Shown here: positions 36,105 to 45,590 of the stretch, one piece after another | Position numbering within the stretch: position 1 is the first letter of the stretch | Layout of the letters: each line of letters opens with the position of its first letter | NCBI RefSeq assembly: GCF_000155595.1 | Contig: NZ_DS989904.1 | Span: 4,457,987 to 4,521,986, forward strand | Direction: 5' to 3' | Length of the DNA stretch: 64,000 nt | Source: Synechococcus sp. PCC 7335 | GTDB taxonomy: Bacteria; Cyanobacteriota; Cyanobacteriia; Phormidesmidales; Phormidesmidaceae | The notes under the pieces: model-generated | What the model saw: only the letters and a program-made list of their open reading frames with translations | What the model was told of the DNA's origin: nothing | The model's database searches: none | Position numbers and translations under genes: made by a program

Positions 36105-36989
36105 ATGCGTAATAAGATAGCGCTTACTCCGTACCTATTCTTAGCACCTGCGTTAATTGTGCTGATTTTGATGGTGTTTTGGCCCGCAGTGCAGGCTTTT
36201 CGCCTGAGCTTCATGGAATATGGATACGATGTAACACAGGCACCTGAATGGGTAGGTCTAAAGAACTTTCAGAGACTGTTCCAAGATAGGGTGTTCTGGC
36301 AGACGCTACGAAATACAGTACTGTACTTAGTTTGCGTAGTGCCCATATTGGCGATCGCACCCCTGCTCCTTGCTATTCTAGTTAACCAAAAGCTTAAGGG
36401 CATTCGCTGGTTCAGGGTGGCCTACTACACGCCTGTTGTGGTCTCAATGGTGGTTGCAGGTATTGCCTGGAAATGGCTGTATGCAGAAACTGGCCTACTC
36501 AACCAGGTTTTTTCTAGCATTAGTGGCAAAGCGATTAGCATTCCCTGGCTAACCAGTCCAAACTGGGTGCTATTTAGCGTGATGGCAGTCACGGTGTGGA
36601 AAGGGCTGGGCTACTATATGGTGATCTATCTAGCGGGATTGCAGGGACTGCCTGCCGATCTGTATGAGGCAGCAGCAATCGATGGCTCCGATGGCTGGCG
36701 TCGGCACTGGGATATCACGCTGCCGTTGATGAGACCATATATATTTTTGGTTGGAGTGATCAGTGCGATCGCCGCTACCAAAGTATTCGAGGAAGTCTTT
36801 ATCATGACGCAAGGCGGTCCTCGCAGTGCCTCCAAGACCGTTGTTTACTACGTCTATGAATCAGCCTTCAAAGATCTAGACATGAGCTATGCCTGCACTA
36901 TCGGGCTCGTTCTTTTCCTAATTATTCTGGCACTATCCTTCGTCCGATTAGCACTATCAAATCCAGCCGATGCAAGCACACAGCTTTAG
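36105..36989 (+). CDS. Sugar ABC transporter permease (MalF/UgpA type), orphan
   Basis: A 294-residue inner-membrane permease with six hydrophobic helices. The EAA loop that docks the ATPase is clear (EAAAIDGSDGWRRHWDITLPLMRP). Family N-terminus YLFLAPALIVLI and WVGLKNFQRLF are typical. The companion permease, binding protein and ATPase are absent here, so they must be encoded elsewhere if it works. Given ggpS/gghA in the window, a GgtC role in glucosylglycerol uptake is conceivable but the sequence does not show it. Confidence 0.85.
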   Translation: MRNKIALTPYLFLAPALIVLILMVFWPAVQAFRLSFMEYGYDVTQAPEWVGLKNFQRLFQDRVFWQTLRNTVLYLVCVVPILAIAPLLLAILVNQKLKGIRWFRVAYYTPVVVSMVVAGIAWKWLYAETGLLNQVFSSISGKAISIPWLTSPNWVLFSVMAVTVWKGLGYYMVIYLAGLQGLPADLYEAAAIDGSDGWRRHWDITLPLMRPYIFLVGVISAIAATKVFEEVFIMTQGGPRSASKTVVYYVYESAFKDLDMSYACTIGLVLFLIILALSFVRLALSNPADASTQL

Positions 36990-37058
36990 ACGCACGGTTT
37001 TAGACAGAGATCAGTCAAAGTACTTGCAGTTGAGCCATTATCCCCAGCTTGGTTCTCG

Positions 37059-37349
37059 TTAGACCATTCTCATGAGTCCCTGCTGCCCAACTAAGATCTC
37101 TCTTAAAAAGCTGACGATACCCACCCAGATAATTGGCGAAATATCTACACCACCAATCGGGGGAACTAGCTTGCGTACCGGAATTAAGAAAGGCTCAGTA
37201 GGCCAGGCGACCAAAGCCCACGGTAGCTTGTTCAGCTCAACTTCGGGATACCAAGTGAGAATGATACGAAAGAGAAATAGCAGGGTGTAGAGGCCAAGTA
37301 GTAGGCTAATTGCCAATATTACAGAGCCTGTAGAGAAAACATTTGACAT
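37059..37349 (-). CDS. YggT-family membrane protein
   Basis: A 96-residue protein with two hydrophobic segments and the YggT motif (LFLFRIILTWYPEVE, then PTEPFLIPVRKLVPPIGGVDISPII). In cyanobacteria and plastids relatives (YlmG/CCB3) take part in nucleoid or thylakoid/cytochrome b6f biogenesis; which applies here is unknown. It is transcribed alone, convergent with the ABC permease and divergent from psbX. Confidence 0.88.
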   Translation of the reverse strand: MSNVFSTGSVILAISLLLGLYTLLFLFRIILTWYPEVELNKLPWALVAWPTEPFLIPVRKLVPPIGGVDISPIIWVGIVSFLREILVGQQGLMRMV

Positions 37350-37572
37350 AAGAGAAAAAGCAAGGAAAAGATGAATTTCTATCTACTAGCTTAGTGCTTC
37401 ATCACAGGTTAGTGGAAACTTTGCAGCTCACACTTTGCCCGTAATTTACCAGTGATTGGAACTAACAATTACTAGCGGCTTTTGCTTTTCAAGGATGGCA
37501 ATTGCCGATATTATTAAGACTAATAAACAAATACTTTTGCTGCTCCTTGTGCTCAAGCCAAGGCATATTTCT

Positions 37573-37692
37573 ATGACTCCCTCTTTGACCAACTTTATGC
37601 TCAGCTTGTTAGCAGGTCTGCTGATTGTTGTAGTGCCTGCAACTATTGCACTGATCTTTATCAGCCAGCGTGACCAAATCAGACGTGGCTAA
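37573..37692 (+). CDS. psbX: Photosystem II protein PsbX
   Basis: A 39-residue single-span subunit of photosystem II near cytochrome b559 and the QB site. The sequence MTPSLTNFMLSLLAGL, one hydrophobic helix ending IALIFISQRDQIRR, matches cyanobacterial PsbX closely. The reading frame is open upstream to 37456, but the ATG at 37573 gives the exact PsbX length. The nearest strong terminator is 240 bases downstream. Confidence 0.93.
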   Translation: MTPSLTNFMLSLLAGLLIVVVPATIALIFISQRDQIRRG

Positions 37693-37931
37693 GTTGAGCA
37701 TAGCAATCAAGTCGCTAAAGCAATCAAGCCGCTTAAATGCTAGTGTCTATAGCTGCTATACGGAGTGCTGTGTGCAGTATCTTGGCTTGACAGCGTCTTT
37801 GTCTGCATCAGAATCTTTGTCTGCACTTTGTCTGCATAAGATTGACGCTACAAAGGTCGCCTAACATAGCTGTTGAGTGACTAGCAAGCCTGCTGAACAA
37901 TACAAGACTAAGCAGACAAAGAGGAAATCAT

Positions 37932-37966
37932 AACTGGGAGAACATGACTGGGTTCTCCCAGTTTTT
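37932..37966 (+). terminator. Strong Rho-independent terminator
   Basis: AACTGGGAGAAC (37932-37943) pairs perfectly over 12 bp with GTTCTCCCAGTT (37952-37963) around an 8-base loop and ends in TTTTT. It is the clearest terminator in the window. The 240 bases between psbX and this site hold no convincing gene; the transcript is either a long psbX 3' UTR or a separate small RNA. Confidence 0.8.
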
Positions 37967-38164
37967 GCGTATTTTGATTATGATCAGTAATTAGGTAGGC
38001 AGTAGCTTTGCGCTAATGTGACTTTGACTTTATAGAGGCTAAATAGGGCTTGATAAAATCACAAGTTAGAATAGATGACTGACATTGACCGTCTTCATGC
38101 TATTTGTAAGGGTCAATACCTGTTTGATGAGTAGGTTTTGCACGAGTAATAAGAGGATTCAGCT
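37967..38164. other. Promoter region of the Ycf66-family gene
   Basis: About 200 bases between the terminator and the Ycf66 gene. It is AT-rich (for example the stretch near 38041-38100) and without a coding frame; presumably it contains the promoter, but I cannot place it. Confidence 0.35.
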
Positions 38165-39157
38165 GTGAATTTTGGAACACCTGTTCCGCTATTAATAGGC
38201 ATCATTCTGATTCTAGGTGCGCTAGCGCTGTTTTTCTTAGAGAAGTTCAGACCTGGCTATGAGCGCGATTCGGATAAGGTATATGCCGTTCTGCTATTGA
38301 TTTCTGGCCTCTTTTTACTGGCTCATTTAGATATGGAGCTGCTAGCCTCTTTTCAACAACTGTTGATGGCGGGCATGCTCACGACGCTTTTAATCGAAAG
38401 TATTCGTAGCCGATTGCCAAAATCTGACCCACTGCGTCCGCCGATTGAGCCCATGGTTGATAGGCGTCCTCCTAGAAACTATGACAGGCCACCCGTGCGC
38501 CGAGGCTACCGAGCTGAGCTAGATGATAGGCCAGCATTTCGTGATCGCCCACCGGCTGATCTTCCGACTGTTCGTGCGACTACGCCTAGAATGAACCCAG
38601 CTCAAACAGCATACTGGCAAGATGACTACCCTAGCTACACCGACAATCGTACCCCTCGTCCACCCTACGAAGAATATAGAGGGCCTGCCGGTCGATTGCA
38701 GCCTAGCCCACCTATCAACAACGGCAGACCCAACAATAGACCCGACGACCGATTCGACCGTCCTCCCAACAATCAATACACAGACAACGCTCAATACGGA
38801 CAGCGTCCACCTGCGTCTCGTCCGCCTGCTCCGATCTCACCACGCCCCGACGAAGCACCTGAGCGTTCTCCTCAGTATCCACAAGAAAGACAGCCTAATC
38901 CTTACCAGCAGCGATCTTCCGAGAACAGAGCTGAGAATATAGCCGAGAGCCAATCCGGGAACAAAGCTGGCCGTCAGTCCACCGAAAGGTTGGATAGTCA
39001 ACCCAATAGAGCCTCCAACAGTACACCTCGACCATCCACCGGTCAGAATACTAACAGCGAGCGGATGCTCAACATTCGCCCCTACAGTGAGGCACCAAAG
39101 TTGGATGATGACTATCGTTCTGGTAATCCATCAGAGGAAACGCCATCAGGATATTAA
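38165..39157 (+). CDS. Ycf66-family protein with long Pro/Arg-rich tail
   Basis: A 330-residue protein. Residues 1-85 contain three hydrophobic helices and resemble Ycf66, a protein conserved in cyanobacteria and some plastids. The remaining 245 residues are disordered and very rich in Pro, Arg, Asn and Asp (repeated DRPP, RPPA, NNRP), with net positive stretches. Ycf66 has no settled function; a thylakoid membrane location is likely from its helices. GTG start at 38165 after AGAGGA. Confidence 0.75.
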   Translation: MNFGTPVPLLIGIILILGALALFFLEKFRPGYERDSDKVYAVLLLISGLFLLAHLDMELLASFQQLLMAGMLTTLLIESIRSRLPKSDPLRPPIEPMVDRRPPRNYDRPPVRRGYRAELDDRPAFRDRPPADLPTVRATTPRMNPAQTAYWQDDYPSYTDNRTPRPPYEEYRGPAGRLQPSPPINNGRPNNRPDDRFDRPPNNQYTDNAQYGQRPPASRPPAPISPRPDEAPERSPQYPQERQPNPYQQRSSENRAENIAESQSGNKAGRQSTERLDSQPNRASNSTPRPSTGQNTNSERMLNIRPYSEAPKLDDDYRSGNPSEETPSGY

Positions 39158-39333
39158 GCGGCATATTTGACTGAGCTGGACGCCTATTGAAATTAGCTAG
39201 TAACAGTAAGCTTGCAGAACGGTCCCTTCAAACTGCCCTCCAATTTGGCAGTGATATTGGAAGGCAGACTCATGCCCGCTGTACTACTAGGCTGTGCTAC
39301 TAGCAAGCACAGCCCTAGAGGCAGGGCGCCAGT

Positions 39334-39987
39334 CTACCGGGCGTAAGTGCGAATATTGTCAGGTAGCGATTGAGTATTTGATAGGCAAGGGTCTGGAATG
39401 GGCGCTTGTGGAGTGAGTGCTAATGGTAATACACCTGCCCAAACAGGTAGTGCGTAGTCGGCTTTAGCATCAACCGGTGGCCCAGTACGAACCTTAGCAG
39501 AAGCTTCAATGATTGGCAGGCTAAGCACGCAAGTCTCAGCAAGCTCCTTTGAATTAGGCGATCGCACCTGATCCCATCTCCCTTCGATAATATGCTCTGT
39601 AAACGCCTTTAGCGCCGTCATCTTCTCCGTCTCTTCAACCACTGTCTCTGCTTTACCGAACAGTACAACCGAGCGGTAGTTCATTGAGTGATGGTAGGCA
39701 GAACGCGCTAAGACCAGACCGTCTAGCAGTGTCACCGTAAAACAGACATCAATCCCTGTCTGTAGCGTTCTGATTAAGCGACTAGCACTCGCTCCATGAA
39801 TATAGACACGCTTACCAACGCGGCCATAGGCAGTTGGAATTACGAAAGGCTGACTGTCGACAACAAACCCGACCTGACAGACTAGCCCTTCGTCTAAAAT
39901 ATCTGTGATCGTTTTAAAGTCATAATGCCCGCGTTTGGGCACACGTTTGACTTGAGTTTTGGGCGTTTTGGTTATTTGTGATTTCAT
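39334..39987 (-). CDS. Pyridoxamine-5'-phosphate-oxidase-like flavin protein
   Basis: A 217-residue split-barrel FMN-binding protein. The pattern VCQVGFVVDSQPFVIPTAYG, YIHGASASRLIR, CFTVTLLDGLVLARSAYHHSMNYRSVVLFG is the common form annotated as pyridoxamine 5'-phosphate oxidase family. True PdxH activity is not implied. It is divergent from a MocR-type regulator, and such pairs are often regulator and target. Confidence 0.85.
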   Translation of the reverse strand: MKSQITKTPKTQVKRVPKRGHYDFKTITDILDEGLVCQVGFVVDSQPFVIPTAYGRVGKRVYIHGASASRLIRTLQTGIDVCFTVTLLDGLVLARSAYHHSMNYRSVVLFGKAETVVEETEKMTALKAFTEHIIEGRWDQVRSPNSKELAETCVLSLPIIEASAKVRTGPPVDAKADYALPVWAGVLPLALTPQAPIPDPCLSNTQSLPDNIRTYAR

Positions 39988-40022
39988 CGTGGTCTAGCCA
40001 AATAGTGAACCATAGCGTTTGC

Positions 40023-40075
40023 TACTTAGCTCTATATGATCGCGATAGGTAGAACCGTTGATGCATAGAGAGCTA
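40023..40075 (-). repeat. Dispersed repeat, family A, copy 3 (core palindrome only)
   Basis: On the minus strand this reads TTAGCTCTCTATGCATCAACGG and closes with CATATAGAGCTAA, matching the palindromic second half of copies 1 and 2. The first half of the family is missing. It lies in the divergent region between the flavin-protein and MocR genes. Confidence 0.5.
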
Positions 40076-40203
40076 AATATTTAGCAATTGCTAAATACAC
40101 TTGGCAATTGCTGTACTGCTAAGTTAGTCGTTAGATTGGCTACTTCCAAGAGCCAATTCCTACTTGGTTAACCAGTCCAATTTGTCTGGAGTATGACTGG
40201 AGT

Positions 40204-41811
40204 ATGAATAGTTTCTTCGATTGGGATCTAGTAATAGATCTCAGGCCAGACGCCGAGGTAGCGCTACATCGGCAGATCTACGATCAAATTCGGCAGGCAA
40301 TCTTGACAGGAAGGGTGCGATCGCACCAAAAGCTTCCAGCTAGTCGTCAGCTGGCTGAGCACCTAGGCGTCTCACGTACCACCGTTACTATGAGCTATGA
40401 CCAGCTCATTAGCGAAGGCTATCTACACCCCAAGCCAGGTGCAGGAACGTTTGTGTGCGCCCAGGTGCCTGATTCATTTCTCAATACGACCCTTAGTGCC
40501 CCTCCAGCGACTCTAGCAACTGCAACACCAACCATCAGTTACCAAGTAGTACAGTCACAACCCGCTACAGTGGAGCACTCACCGCTCATTGGGCTACTTT
40601 CGACCTATGGTAATCGCCTGTGCCAGCTATTAGAGCCCGCCGCAGAGCCTGATGAGGTTCTTAGCTTTCGTTACTGGCAGCCCGATGTCTCACTCTTTCC
40701 GACAGAACAATGGCAACGGTGCATCAACTATCATCGCACTAGGAATACAGCCTGGATGGGCTACAGTTCCGACAAACTAGGCTACGAGCCACTACGCGTC
40801 GAGATTGCCAACTACATCGCTCAGACTAGAGCTGTCCACTGTCACCCAGATCAAATACTCATCACTCAGGGCACCCAACAGGCACTGAGCTTGATTGCCA
40901 GAGTAATGTTGAATACTGACGATGTGATCGCCCTAGAAAATCCTGGCTATCTTAGCGCTAGAAAGGTCTTTAGCAGTCATGGTGCCACCCTTATTCCTGT
41001 TCCTGTAGACAACGACGGCCTGAAGATCTACGAACAGGATGGCTTAGCTTCCCATTCGGCATTCTCGCGAATCAAGCTCGTCTACGTCACACCATCCCAC
41101 CAGTTCCCGACTGGCGTTCTGATGGCGCTATCCCGTCGACTAGCGCTGCTGCAGTGGGCACAACAAACCAATGCTCTAATCATTGAAGACGACTACGATA
41201 GCGAGTTTCGCTATGGTGGTAGGCCCATTCCTGCGTTGCAAGGGCTCGACACATACCAGCGAGTCCTCTACATCGGCACTTTCTCAAAGGTGATGTTTCC
41301 AGGCATACAGCTTGGCTATATCGTGCTTCCGCCTGCACTTATTGCTGTATTTGCTCAAGCTAAATGGATATGCGATCGCCAAACCTCCCTAATTCACCAA
41401 GCTGCTCTTGCCGACTTCATCGCCCAAGGACATCTTGCCAGACACATCCGCCGGATGAGAATCGTATACGCTCAGCGCCGCGAAGTCCTGATCACTGCGC
41501 TAGAAGAAGCGACACAGTCAAATAGTTCATCCACAGTATCTAGATCGCTTGAAGTATTAGGAGACCCTGCTGGGCTTCACCTCATGGCAAGACTGACTAA
41601 AGTTGAACCGTTCAACCACCAACAGTCCGATCAACAGCTAGTTTCACAGGCAAGCAGACAGGGTGTAGCTCTCTTCAGCACTCGGCCGTATTATCTATCC
41701 CCACAGAAGCCCTCGTCTGCTGCATCAAACGGGGAGTTCATCTTTGGCTTCGGAGGACTCCAGCCAACACAAATCGTAGAAGCTATCAACAGAATTCAGC
41801 CATATCTCTAA
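40204..41811 (+). CDS. MocR-type GntR/aminotransferase transcription regulator
   Basis: A 535-residue fusion of a GntR winged helix (residues 20-90, with LHRQIYDQIRQAILTGR and LPASRQLAEHLGVSRTTVTMSYDQL) and a fold-type I aminotransferase domain. The PLP lysine lies in IGTFSKVMFPGIQLGY. The linker of about 75 residues is Pro/Ala/Thr-rich. Such proteins sense PLP or an amino compound and control genes of B6 or amine metabolism. The divergent flavin oxidase-like gene is the obvious candidate target. Confidence 0.88.
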   Translation: MNSFFDWDLVIDLRPDAEVALHRQIYDQIRQAILTGRVRSHQKLPASRQLAEHLGVSRTTVTMSYDQLISEGYLHPKPGAGTFVCAQVPDSFLNTTLSAPPATLATATPTISYQVVQSQPATVEHSPLIGLLSTYGNRLCQLLEPAAEPDEVLSFRYWQPDVSLFPTEQWQRCINYHRTRNTAWMGYSSDKLGYEPLRVEIANYIAQTRAVHCHPDQILITQGTQQALSLIARVMLNTDDVIALENPGYLSARKVFSSHGATLIPVPVDNDGLKIYEQDGLASHSAFSRIKLVYVTPSHQFPTGVLMALSRRLALLQWAQQTNALIIEDDYDSEFRYGGRPIPALQGLDTYQRVLYIGTFSKVMFPGIQLGYIVLPPALIAVFAQAKWICDRQTSLIHQAALADFIAQGHLARHIRRMRIVYAQRREVLITALEEATQSNSSSTVSRSLEVLGDPAGLHLMARLTKVEPFNHQQSDQQLVSQASRQGVALFSTRPYYLSPQKPSSAASNGEFIFGFGGLQPTQIVEAINRIQPYL

Positions 41812-41904
41812 CGCTGCCTAATTTTTTCGATTTCACTGTAATTTACTGCTAGTTTGCATAGCTCGAACAGGAATGACTCACAACCTATGCTCTAGCCCCT
41901 ACTG

Positions 41905-42031
41905 TATAGCAAAGTAAAGATAGCTCACTTTATCTTAGTAGGCGTTCCCCGTCTGGGTGAGCATCCCCTTAGCGCTGTCAAAGGGGTTTAGCCGATGAGC
42001 ATGTCCTCAGCAACTTTGCGAAAGCTATAGT
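41905..42031 (+). repeat. Dispersed repeat, family B, copy 1
   Basis: Starts TATAGCAAAGTA and ends TTAGCCGATGAGCATGTCCT...GCGAAAGCTATAG. Both ends recur in the same order and orientation at 59899-60013. Its ends are short inverted CTATAGC-like sequences. It overlaps the final codon of the EAL gene, so that stop codon is provided by the repeat. Confidence 0.45.
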
Positions 42032-43689
42032 AGCGATCGCGCTCGCTCAGCTTCTATCGCACTAGAAAAATAATTGCCCTGAACATAGCCGCAGCAGGTC
42101 TTCTGCAAAAACTGCCATTGGTCTAATCGTTCTATACCTTCAACCACCACGCAAATACCCAACGATGATGCCAACGTCAAGATAGAAGTCACAATTAACT
42201 CATCTTGCCGACTCGAAGCAACGGCTAGCTGCTTATACTCGCGTGAGCCATCCTCGGTAGACTGACCCAAACGGGAAACAAAGGAACGATCTATTTTCAG
42301 CACATCTACCGGAAACTGCTGTAGGTATGTCAAAGAAGAGTAACCCGTACCAAAGTCATCAAGGCTAATGCCTATCCCCATACTTCTTAGCTGTAGTAAC
42401 GTTCTGATAGCTCGACTAAGATCAGCAACGACCACACTCTCGGTGACTTCCACATTTAGCTGCCTCGGGTCAACCGGATAGTAGGCTAGCAGCTCATGGA
42501 TGTATTCTACCAAGTCGGATCGGCACAGGTGACTACCCGATATGTTGACGCTAACAGACGGTAGTAGCCCTTCCGCCTGCCATTTCACTAACTGCTCACA
42601 GACCTTTTTAAGCACCCAACGGTCTATCTTGAAGGTCAACCCTAACCCTTCTGCTACTGGCAAGAAATCGTCTGGCCTCATCAGCCCGCGTACAGGATGC
42701 TGCCACCGCACTAGCGCTTCAAACCCAACTGTTCGTCCTGTTTTGATATCGACGATCGCCTGATAACGCACCCGTAGTTGCTGCTGTTCAATCGCTGCCG
42801 ACATCGACTGCTGCAATCCAACTTTATTGGCGATCGCAGCCTTCATCTCTGGGCAAAACACCGCATACTGAGTGTCTCCGCCAAGTGGAGTACCCTCTGT
42901 CATTGCAATATTCGCCTGCAACAACAACTCGCTACAGTCAAAGACACTCCGGTCAAATGCTTGCCTCTGTTCGCGGCTACTAGTCCGCATCGCTTCGGCA
43001 AAGGCTATACCCAGTCTTCCCTGGACGTGCACCAATTGCGACTGAACCCGAAATGTCTGATGAATAGACGCCAAGATCTGATCTGCTATCTGACGACTAC
43101 GGGCCTCGTCGCCGGGACTAAGCAAAAGAGAAAATTCGTTGTCTCCGGTTCTTGCTAACACGTCCCGTGATCCCAGATAAGTCTGTATCCGCTGACCCAC
43201 TTGTCTTAGCAGCTCATCAGCAACCCTAAAACCAAAAGCATCGCTGACCGTCTTAAAGTGGTCGATGCCAATAGAAAGCAAGGCTACACTGACCTCAGGC
43301 CGCACATCTAGAAGCCGATTGCCCGCCGAAAGTAGCGCTGTGCGATTGGTTAGCCCAGTCAACGCATCAATTGACAAAATAGACTTGATGCATCGCTCCT
43401 TGCCTTTTAGTAAAGAAGTCAGTCGACGGATACGCAGACACAATAGGGCCAGCATCACGCTTAAACAGCATGTCAACAGACCCAAACCAACAGCTGGATA
43501 GCTAAGTACTAAAGTGTTTACTTGCCACATCTGAGCAGAAGGATGGTGGACGTTCACACCACCTCCTTGAACCGACTCAGATAAACCTGACCCCTCCGAA
43601 CAGGCCCAAGCATAGAAGGAAAGAAGATCGTAGGTAAAGAAGCGCACTCGATAGCTAACTAGCTGGTAGGTACTAGAAGACAATGACAC
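42025..43689 (-). CDS. Membrane GGDEF-EAL protein with degenerate GGDEF
   Basis: A 554-residue cyclic-di-GMP protein. One hydrophobic segment (about residues 60-83) anchors it. The GGDEF domain follows (DALTGLTNRTALL), but its active site reads RTGDNEF instead of GG[DE]EF, so synthesis of c-di-GMP is unlikely. The EAL domain looks complete: FEALVRWQHP, SVNISGSHL, NVEVTESVV, LDDFGTGYSSLTYL, KIDRSFV. It should hydrolyse c-di-GMP, perhaps regulated by GTP at the GGDEF site. The start is uncertain (GTG 43689 or ATG 43530). It stands alone. Confidence 0.82.
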   Translation of the reverse strand: MSLSSSTYQLVSYRVRFFTYDLLSFYAWACSEGSGLSESVQGGGVNVHHPSAQMWQVNTLVLSYPAVGLGLLTCCLSVMLALLCLRIRRLTSLLKGKERCIKSILSIDALTGLTNRTALLSAGNRLLDVRPEVSVALLSIGIDHFKTVSDAFGFRVADELLRQVGQRIQTYLGSRDVLARTGDNEFSLLLSPGDEARSRQIADQILASIHQTFRVQSQLVHVQGRLGIAFAEAMRTSSREQRQAFDRSVFDCSELLLQANIAMTEGTPLGGDTQYAVFCPEMKAAIANKVGLQQSMSAAIEQQQLRVRYQAIVDIKTGRTVGFEALVRWQHPVRGLMRPDDFLPVAEGLGLTFKIDRWVLKKVCEQLVKWQAEGLLPSVSVNISGSHLCRSDLVEYIHELLAYYPVDPRQLNVEVTESVVVADLSRAIRTLLQLRSMGIGISLDDFGTGYSSLTYLQQFPVDVLKIDRSFVSRLGQSTEDGSREYKQLAVASSRQDELIVTSILTLASSLGICVVVEGIERLDQWQFLQKTCCGYVQGNYFSSAIEAERARSLL

Positions 43690-44275
43690 AGCAAGTGTGA
43701 AAAACAGGCAGTGATTGAAAAAACTGCTTAAAACGAGTAGAGTCCCCCTATCAAGGCAGGGTACACCAAACAGGGCACCGCTATGAAACCCCTATTGGAA
43801 TGAGAAGTCTTACCTATCGAGAACCAAGTGCTTAGGCAGCATCTTGGCCAGAATGTAAACCTAATTTCTCGTCAAAGCCTACTGTCATTCAACCTACTTT
43901 TCTATGGGCAAGAAAGGTAACTACCAAGAGCGTGACGACTATGAAGGCCCTATCTCTAAAGATTAACCAACGGTAGACTTCACATAGCTAAAACCTTGTA
44001 GCCTTCAGCCAGCTTGAGACGTAGGTTTGTCCGCTAGCCACGCATATTATCACGTAGATAGTTGCAACAAACTGTGAGGCGTTGTTAAAGATCGTAGAAA
44101 GAAACTTCTTAAAGACTATAGGCGTCGCTAGCGACGCCCTTTCTCTTAAGTTCAAACCCTAGGCTATTGAGTCTAATCAACAGGGCATACCCGCCGTCTG
44201 GCCACAGAGCACGATATCCTGATAAAGAAGCTGATTTTCTGCGCTAATTCTCTGCGCTGCTCTATATCTATCATT
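43690..44275. other. Intergenic region with an 18-bp perfect palindrome
   Basis: The 586 bases between the divergent EAL and cysteine desulfurase genes contain a perfect palindrome GGCGTCGCTAGCGACGCC at 44121-44138. I see no gene with a ribosome site, no tRNA and no riboswitch pattern I can name. Confidence 0.4.
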
Positions 44276-45475
44276 ATGCAGATATATCTGGACTACAGTG
44301 CGACTACGCCCCTAAGACAAGAGGCGATCGCAGCGATGCAAACCGCCATAGCTCAGCACTGGGGGAATGCGTCTAGTCTTCATCAGTGGGGTAACCGAGC
44401 GGCTACCGTTCTAGAGAAAGCCAGGATCCAAGTTGCCTCTTTAATCAATGCGCCCGGCACAGAAAACCTAGCATTTACAGCGGGTGGTACCGAAGCCGAC
44501 AATCTCGCTATCTTTGGGATAACCCGTCAATATGACAAACCACAGCACATCATTGTTTCAGCAGTTGAGCATTCGGCAATTGCCGCGCCCGCTCGGCAGC
44601 TCGAAGCAAGCGGCTGGCAAGTCACCTGGTTAGCAGTTGATCAACAAGGTGCTGTAAGCCCTAATGACTTGAGATCTGCAATCAAAGAGAACACTGTTCT
44701 AGTCTCGATCATCTACGGACAGAGCGAAATTGGCACCCTTCAGCCGATTGCCGAGCTCGGTGCGATCGCGCAAGCTAGCGGCATTCCTTTCCACACCGAT
44801 GCTGTCCAGGTTGCCGGACGCCTACCGATCGATGTCCAGCAGCTGCCGGTTGATTTACTCTCTCTTTCCAGCCACAAAATCTATGGGCCTCAAGGGGCAG
44901 GGGCACTTTATGTGAAACCTGGAACCTCGCTCTCACCAATATTGTTTGGCGGCGGTCAAGAGAATGGACTGCGGTCAGGCACACAGGCTATTCCTAATAT
45001 TGCTGGCTTTGGGGTAGCCGCTGAGCTAGCGGCGACTGAAATGTCAACAGAGACTTTGCGATTGATTTATCTACGTGATCGCTTTTTTGCTCACATGGCT
45101 AGCGTTCCAGAACTCGTTCTCACAGGCGATCGACGCCACCGTCTACCGCATCACATCAGCTTCTGCCTACCCCGTAGCAAAATTACTGGCAAAGCGCTCG
45201 TTCGGCAGATGAACCTAGCAGGCATTGGTATCAGCGCCGGTTCGGCATGCCATAGTGGTCAGCTCAGTCCCAGCCCGATCCTAAAGGCTATTGGATATGG
45301 CGATCACGCTGCTAAAACCGGTATCCGTATTACGCTAGGCCGCCACACAACAGAAGCTGACATAGACTGGAGTGCTATGGCACTTAGGCAGATAATAGCC
45401 AGATCAGTAGCACCAGAAGCTAGGAACCAAGCAAAAGAGACAGCCCCTACCGTGCCCCTTGCCCCGCTTTCCTAG
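44276..45475 (+). CDS. Cysteine desulfurase (NifS/IscS-like)
   Basis: A PLP enzyme removing sulfur from cysteine as a persulfide for Fe-S clusters or thiolation. The family start YLDYSATTPLR, the PLP lysine in SLSSHKIYGPQGAGALY, and the catalytic Cys in ISAGSACHSGQLSPS are present. At 399 residues it is of NifS/IscS class. No iscU or suf gene is adjacent, so which pathway it serves is open. It may share a transcript with the DUF1995 gene 115 bases downstream. Confidence 0.9.
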   Translation: MQIYLDYSATTPLRQEAIAAMQTAIAQHWGNASSLHQWGNRAATVLEKARIQVASLINAPGTENLAFTAGGTEADNLAIFGITRQYDKPQHIIVSAVEHSAIAAPARQLEASGWQVTWLAVDQQGAVSPNDLRSAIKENTVLVSIIYGQSEIGTLQPIAELGAIAQASGIPFHTDAVQVAGRLPIDVQQLPVDLLSLSSHKIYGPQGAGALYVKPGTSLSPILFGGGQENGLRSGTQAIPNIAGFGVAAELAATEMSTETLRLIYLRDRFFAHMASVPELVLTGDRRHRLPHHISFCLPRSKITGKALVRQMNLAGIGISAGSACHSGQLSPSPILKAIGYGDHAAKTGIRITLGRHTTEADIDWSAMALRQIIARSVAPEARNQAKETAPTVPLAPLS

Positions 45476-45590
45476 CCTCTAATATCTCTAGCAACATCGA
45501 CATCCCTAATAGCCAGACTTAGACGATTCACATCTTCTTAATAGCTAAACGCAACCTGTTCAACTGCTCGCTCGATTCACCCATTCTTCT

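Noticed and set aside
35921-36112. A 63-codon frame ahead of the ABC permease
   Set aside because: It overlaps the permease start, has no ribosome site and low-complexity composition, so it is not supported.
37670-37864. A 64-codon frame overlapping the end of psbX
   Set aside because: It has no ribosome site, unusual composition and no recognisable pattern; the region is better seen as untranslated RNA.
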